From Aporhodopirellula rubra (GTDB taxonomy: Bacteria; Planctomycetota; Planctomycetia; Pirellulales; Pirellulaceae), in NCBI RefSeq assembly GCF_014192335.1, contig NZ_JACHXU010000028.1:1-64000 (forward strand): a stretch of DNA of 64,000 nt, given 5' to 3'. Shown one piece after another: positions 55,101 through 61,100 of the stretch (the stretch's first letter is position 1; every line of letters begins with the position of its first letter). The position numbers were made by a program, and so were the translations under genes. The notes under the pieces are model-generated. The model searched no databases. It saw nothing but the letters and a program-made list of their open reading frames with translations, and was not told the DNA's origin.

Positions 55101-58100
55101 CGCGGTCGCCGCCGCTGTCAGTGGCGGCAGCGTCGCCGGCGCCGGATCGATCGGCGTCGCCCTCGCCGACAACACGGTCGGAACCGAAGGCGCCGCGTCA
55201 GGATCCAACACGCACCAAACGATCGCATCGATCACCGATTCAACGGTCTCGGCTGGCAATGACATCGACGTGCTTGCCAAGAGTACCGAGACTGTCCGCA
55301 CGCTGTCCTTCGCCGGTGGAGTCGCCATTGCCGCGGGCATTGGATTCGCCGGTTCCGCCACCGGAACGACCAGCGACACATCGCTGTCCAACGACACACA
55401 CGCCTACCTCAGCCGAACGTCCGCCGGCGCGGGCGAAGACATCACGGTGAAGGCCACGGCCGATTCACGTGTTTTACGAGCCACCGGTGTCGGCGCCTCG
55501 CTCGCGGTATCACTCGGCGCGGTTTCGGTTGCCGTCACGCTGATCGAAAACACGATCGACGCCGACGTGCGAGCGTGGATTGACGACAACGATTCCGACG
55601 CCAACGACGAAGCCCTAAGAGTCATCGCGGTCGGCGACATCATGGTGATAGCCGACGCCGAAGCCATGCGGGTCGACAAAGTCACCGGTGTCGTCGCCTC
55701 GGTCTCCGGCGGCCTCGTCTCAGCCAGCGGTGGCGGTATGGACATTACCAACACGATCGCCAACGACGTCAAGGCGAGCATCGCCGATGGCGTTATCGTG
55801 CAGTCCAACGAAACCGTTACCGTCCGCGCCAACGAAGACGCCTACGTCGATGCGGACGCCACCGCCGTCACAGTCGCGATCAGTCTTGGTGCCGCAATCG
55901 GCGTCGCCACCGTCACGAACAATCTCGCCAGCACCGTGGAAGCGACCGTCGAATCGGCTCGCGTCGAAGGCGTTGACATCCTCATTCGTGCGGACTCGGA
56001 TGCCCACATCGACCGCACCACGACCGCGGGCGTTTCAGCGTCACTCGTCGGAGTCGCCGCCAACTCGGCCAACGCCAACCTCAGCACCACGGTCAACGCG
56101 GTCGTCGACGACTCGACCGTCATCGCATCCGAAGAGTTGTCCATCCTCGCCGATGGAGAGAGCTACGCCCGTGCGGACGCGCTCGGTGGCGCATTCGGCG
56201 CCATCGCCGTTGGTGTGATGTTGTCGGAAATCAACCGTGGCACCGACGCCGCAGCTGATGTCACTTCGATGATCGACAACGGATCGGCGATTTCGGCAGG
56301 CAGCCTGATCATGTCGGCAACCTCCTACGACGACTTACTCGCCACCACGGTTGCCGCCGGTGGCGGTGTCGTGTCCGCATCGGCATCGGACAGTAGCATC
56401 ACCAGCAACCAGAGCACGCTCGCCAAAGTCGGCACCGATGTCGTCGTTATTGCTGGCCCCGTCAGTATCACGTCGGGCAACACACAACACGCCGACTCGA
56501 CAGCCGATGCGTATTCGGTAGGCCTCGCCACCGGAGCCGGTGCCGGCACCCACAACACGCTCACCGGTGATGCCGACATAGAAATCAATGGTGGCGCGGA
56601 AATCTACGCCGACCACTTCTCGATCGGCGCCACCAACCGCGTCCACAAAGACGGCATCGACAACGGATTCAACCTACAGAGCGGTTCGGTCGGGCTCGGT
56701 TCGCTAACCATCCTCGAGAGCCAAACCGACATCGGAACGACTAGCGATAACGTCGAAGCCTTGATCACCATTAGTGACGGAGCCTTGATCGAAGTCGATG
56801 GCGGAACGGCCGACAATCCCGGCCGGCTCGACATCGAATCCATCGTCGTTGCTGAAGCGTTCGACCGGACGAAGATCGAAGCCGTTTCCGGTTTCGGAGC
56901 CACCCACGCTAACAGCGATATCAGCTCAAACACGAACTCCAACGTCATCGTCACCGGCGCGTCGTTGATCAACAAACGGGGCGACGTCAACATCGCGACC
57001 GTACACGACGTCGGCCTCTTCCCGAGCAGCAATCTGTTCTCGGCAGGAGTGAGTGTCGTCGCCGGCGCCGATGCCAACGCCAACGCCAACGTCGACAACA
57101 CCATCACCGTCGACGACAGCCTGATCCGTGGTGCTCAGGTACAAATCATGTCGGGGCGGAGCAACTTCCAAATCCCCAACCTGGTTTCACTCAGCAGTAA
57201 CGTCGACGTCTTGACCGCCTCGCTCGGCCCCTCGGTCGCCGTCGGCACGCCCGACGCCAACGCGACCTACATTAACCGCGTCGAACTTGAGAACGGAGCC
57301 AGCGTCGAAGGTTTCAAAGACGTCGTGTTCGTAGCCGAACAAAACATCGACATCCCCGTTCGCGTTGACACCGACGGACTCGTACTCAGCCTCTCGCTCG
57401 TTCCCTATGGCTACGATGTCGGTGGCAACACCTCACGCAACGGCACGTCCGAAGTCACCGTATCGACCGGTGCGGGTGCGTCGCACGTCACCGCGGGCAT
57501 CTACAACAAATCCGTGATGGTGGTCCGCAGCGTTGCGTTTGACCAACAAAAAATCACCGAAGCCGCCGGTGGCTCCGAACCCGCTCCCGCCGGATACGTT
57601 TTCGACCCCAACGGCGGGAACTTTGTCGAAGCCGACGGCGACTATGAGTTCGCTGAATTCCTCGGCCTCGATCTTGATTCACAAATCCCATACGAGTTCG
57701 CGACACTGACCGTCGATCAAATCGCGGTCGACGTCGCGATCGGGAATATTGTCACTGTCGAGAGCGGATACAACGACGGTGGCGTTGCGGGCCATTCCTA
57801 CCGTTATCGGCCCGTCGACGCGCAAGGCAACATCCGTGCCGAGCTCGACGATCAACAACTCGTTCTGCAAAACATCGACTACTCCGACACCTCCATGTGG
57901 GAGCATCTCGGTGCCCTGACTCCATCTGAAGCCGAAACCGCATCGAACGAATCGGTCGTTTACACCAGCGGCCAAACTGCTGTCTTCGAAGCCAGCCTGA
58001 ACAACAAGTTCTACGTCATCAAGAACCCCGACATCGACATGCCAACGCTGTCGTACCGCAATGTCGGAAACCTGTTGCTCGAACAACGCGAGCAGGTCAT

Positions 58101-61100
58101 CGAATGGATGAACGCCCACTCGAACAACCCCGAAGCGATCGCGAGATACGAAGTCCAACTCGCTCAAATTGACGCAACGCTTTCTGATCTCGGCCTCACC
58201 GAACAACGCACGATCGAAGAAGCAGGCAGCAACGGCACCGTTACGAAAACGATCACCGTCGTCCGCGAAGAACTCGATGCGATGTTCATCGAACTGCCGA
58301 ACATCTACGCCGCCCCTGGTTCGGTTTACGTCGATGCGACTGCGTCATTCGACTACAACCCCAACGTGATGGCTCGGGATGAATCCAGCATCACGATTGA
58401 AAACAACACGCCGTTCATCCCGATCGTCAGCGAGACCATCGTCCGCGACAACCGACGCGTCGTCGTGATCGACGATGAACTCGTGCAATTCGAACCCGGA
58501 TTTGTCTACCACAACTATCGCAAAGTCCTCCCCGTCGCCGACCCGAATGCTCCTGCAGGACACGCCGGAGCGACGACCGGTGACAACTCGTCGAGTTTCG
58601 GTACCTCGACGATCACGATCACCAACAACACGATGACACCGACGGACGCGGGCATTGCCACTCCGAACACGGAATTGGACGGTGGCGGATTAGCCGACGG
58701 CGTCCCCACGTTCACCGCGCCGAACGACCTTTACATCAACGGCGACGTCGTCAACGAGAACGGCTCGGTTCACATCGTCAACGCATTCGGCAGTATCACC
58801 GTCAGCGGCGAAGTCCGTGGTGCGTCGGTCAACATTGAGGCCGGCAAGGACTTCAACCTTAACAGTGAAGACTGGCTGCACACCAATCGCGACCCTCGGC
58901 AGTACATCAACTATCAGTACTACCGTAGCGCCGTGTTCAACAAAGACGGAACGCCACGCTACCAAACGTTCGACGATGCCGACGAAGTCGGTGTCCCCCA
59001 ATTCAAGGTCTATCGAATTCGATTATTCGGCAGCCATTACTTCACGTTCTACGTGCCCATCGCCGGTGGCGGTGGCAACAACCTCGAAGAATCCATCAAC
59101 GAAGACGAATCCGCGATCACCGCCCAGGGTGCGATCACGATTACCGCTCGTCAACTCAACGTCAACGGACTCATCCAATCCGGCGTCGACACGATCACCG
59201 TCAATGTCCCTTCGACATTCCATCAAAATTCCTCAACGACATCTCTGACCGACAGCAACGGCAACGGAATCGGCGGGATCACGTTCACCAGCGACGCGGA
59301 ACCCGTTTCCGTCCCCGTTAGCGGATACTTCGACGCGGCCAAACAAGCGATTGTTTTCAACCCGATCACTCCCACCGGCGGACGCATCACACTCGCCGGG
59401 CGGCTGATGTCGACAGGCAACGGACGCATCGTCGCCGCTCATGGACACGCCAACGTTAAGATCGATAACCAAAGCGGTTACGACGTCATCCTCAATGAGA
59501 TCGACACCACGACCGACCGCGTCGGCCAAATCATTCTGCTCGACACGGAAAGTTTGACCAAAACGGTCTACACGATGAGCGACTCCGGCATGGAGGCTCG
59601 CAACTACGTCGGAGAGTTCATCGAAGGCGAATCAGACGCAGCATCCGGAGTCGACGCACTTTCGCGCATTGAATACTCACTGCACCCAACCGATCCGACC
59701 AGCACGGACGCCAGTCCCAACCCGGTCATGCAATACCGTCCAGGTATCGTCAACCAATTCGGCAGCAGCGATCCCGCTCCCGAACTGCTCTACGTCTGGG
59801 TCGAAGGCCAAGACAAAACGAAGGTCGTCGTTCAGAAGTACGAGAAACGTTCATTCAACCTGTTCGGTGACAACGCCTTCGGCGACTTCCTCGTCAAAGA
59901 CGGATCCTTCAAATGGGAAACCGTTAACTTCCGCGACGCGTTTCCGATTCTCGAATCCGAAGTCCTCGTCGGTGTCGGCGAGGCAGGCTATCCCGTCAAC
60001 GAACTAGGCCAACAATATGCCAACGGCAAAGCCTACACGATCAAGTATCACCAAGCTCCCGATGCCACCGTCGAAGTGGACCACCAAACCCACGTCTATA
60101 TCGTAGGCGACAACCACGACGGACTGAACGGATCGAACCAGTACTACAAATACGTCGGTACCGTTCCCGCCGAATACGAACTTTCCAAACAGGACTACGG
60201 AAACACCGACAATTGGGAAGTCGTTGCGTCCGGTGATTTCCCGAAACCTTCGGGTGGCATTTTCCCAGGCAATGTCGTCGGCAGTGATTTTAAGAACGAG
60301 AGCCAAAACGCGCGTCGTTGGACCACCGGTGGTGGATGGCTGAGAAAGAAAACCATCCACACCGAAATCACCACGGCCACCGGTGTCACGGACTACTACA
60401 CGCACACGCTCAAAGCCGACTACCCGATCGACATCTCGTTCATCGGGGGCGACGCCACGTCGACAATCGACATTCACTCCGGTGGGAACATCATCCTCAA
60501 AGGCGACATCGACGCGCCCGAAGGCAGTTCGATCCTGTTCAGCGCCGGCAAAGACGTTATCGGCGCCGGCACGGTCGGTTTCTACGGTGTTACGCCTGAA
60601 ATCCACACCGGTGGCAGCATCGACGTGAACGTCGAAACCGACAACGGACCGCTGATCATTTCCGCCGGTGGTACCGTCCGCGTCGACGGCATCACCAACC
60701 AACTCATCCGGCAACAACAGGAAGAACAAAGCTACAACGATCTCGCACCCGCCGCCGAACCCGCGCCGGCAGCCTTTGCGAGCTTCGGTGCCGGTGAACC
60801 CGAGCCCACCCCGGGCACGATCACGATCGACCGCATCGACGCCACCGGTGACGTCTTCATCACCGCCGCCGAAGGAATCGTCGTCCTCGCCGATTATCAG
60901 CGTGACACGACCACCACGACCGAACCCGCCACCAACTGGCACATTCGCGGCAACCACATCGAACTGAAAACTCGTTCGGGAACCATCGGCGCCAACAATA
61001 GCCCGGTCCGCATCGACAGCAATATCTACGGCGATGGCGGGCTATCGGCGTTCGCTGAACTCGACATTCACGTCGAAGAGGAAACCGGCAACCTCGTGCT

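Noticed and set aside
60004..60957. 317-codon minus-strand frame
   Set aside because: Antisense shadow of the giant protein; Gly/Val/Asp-rich with no domain.
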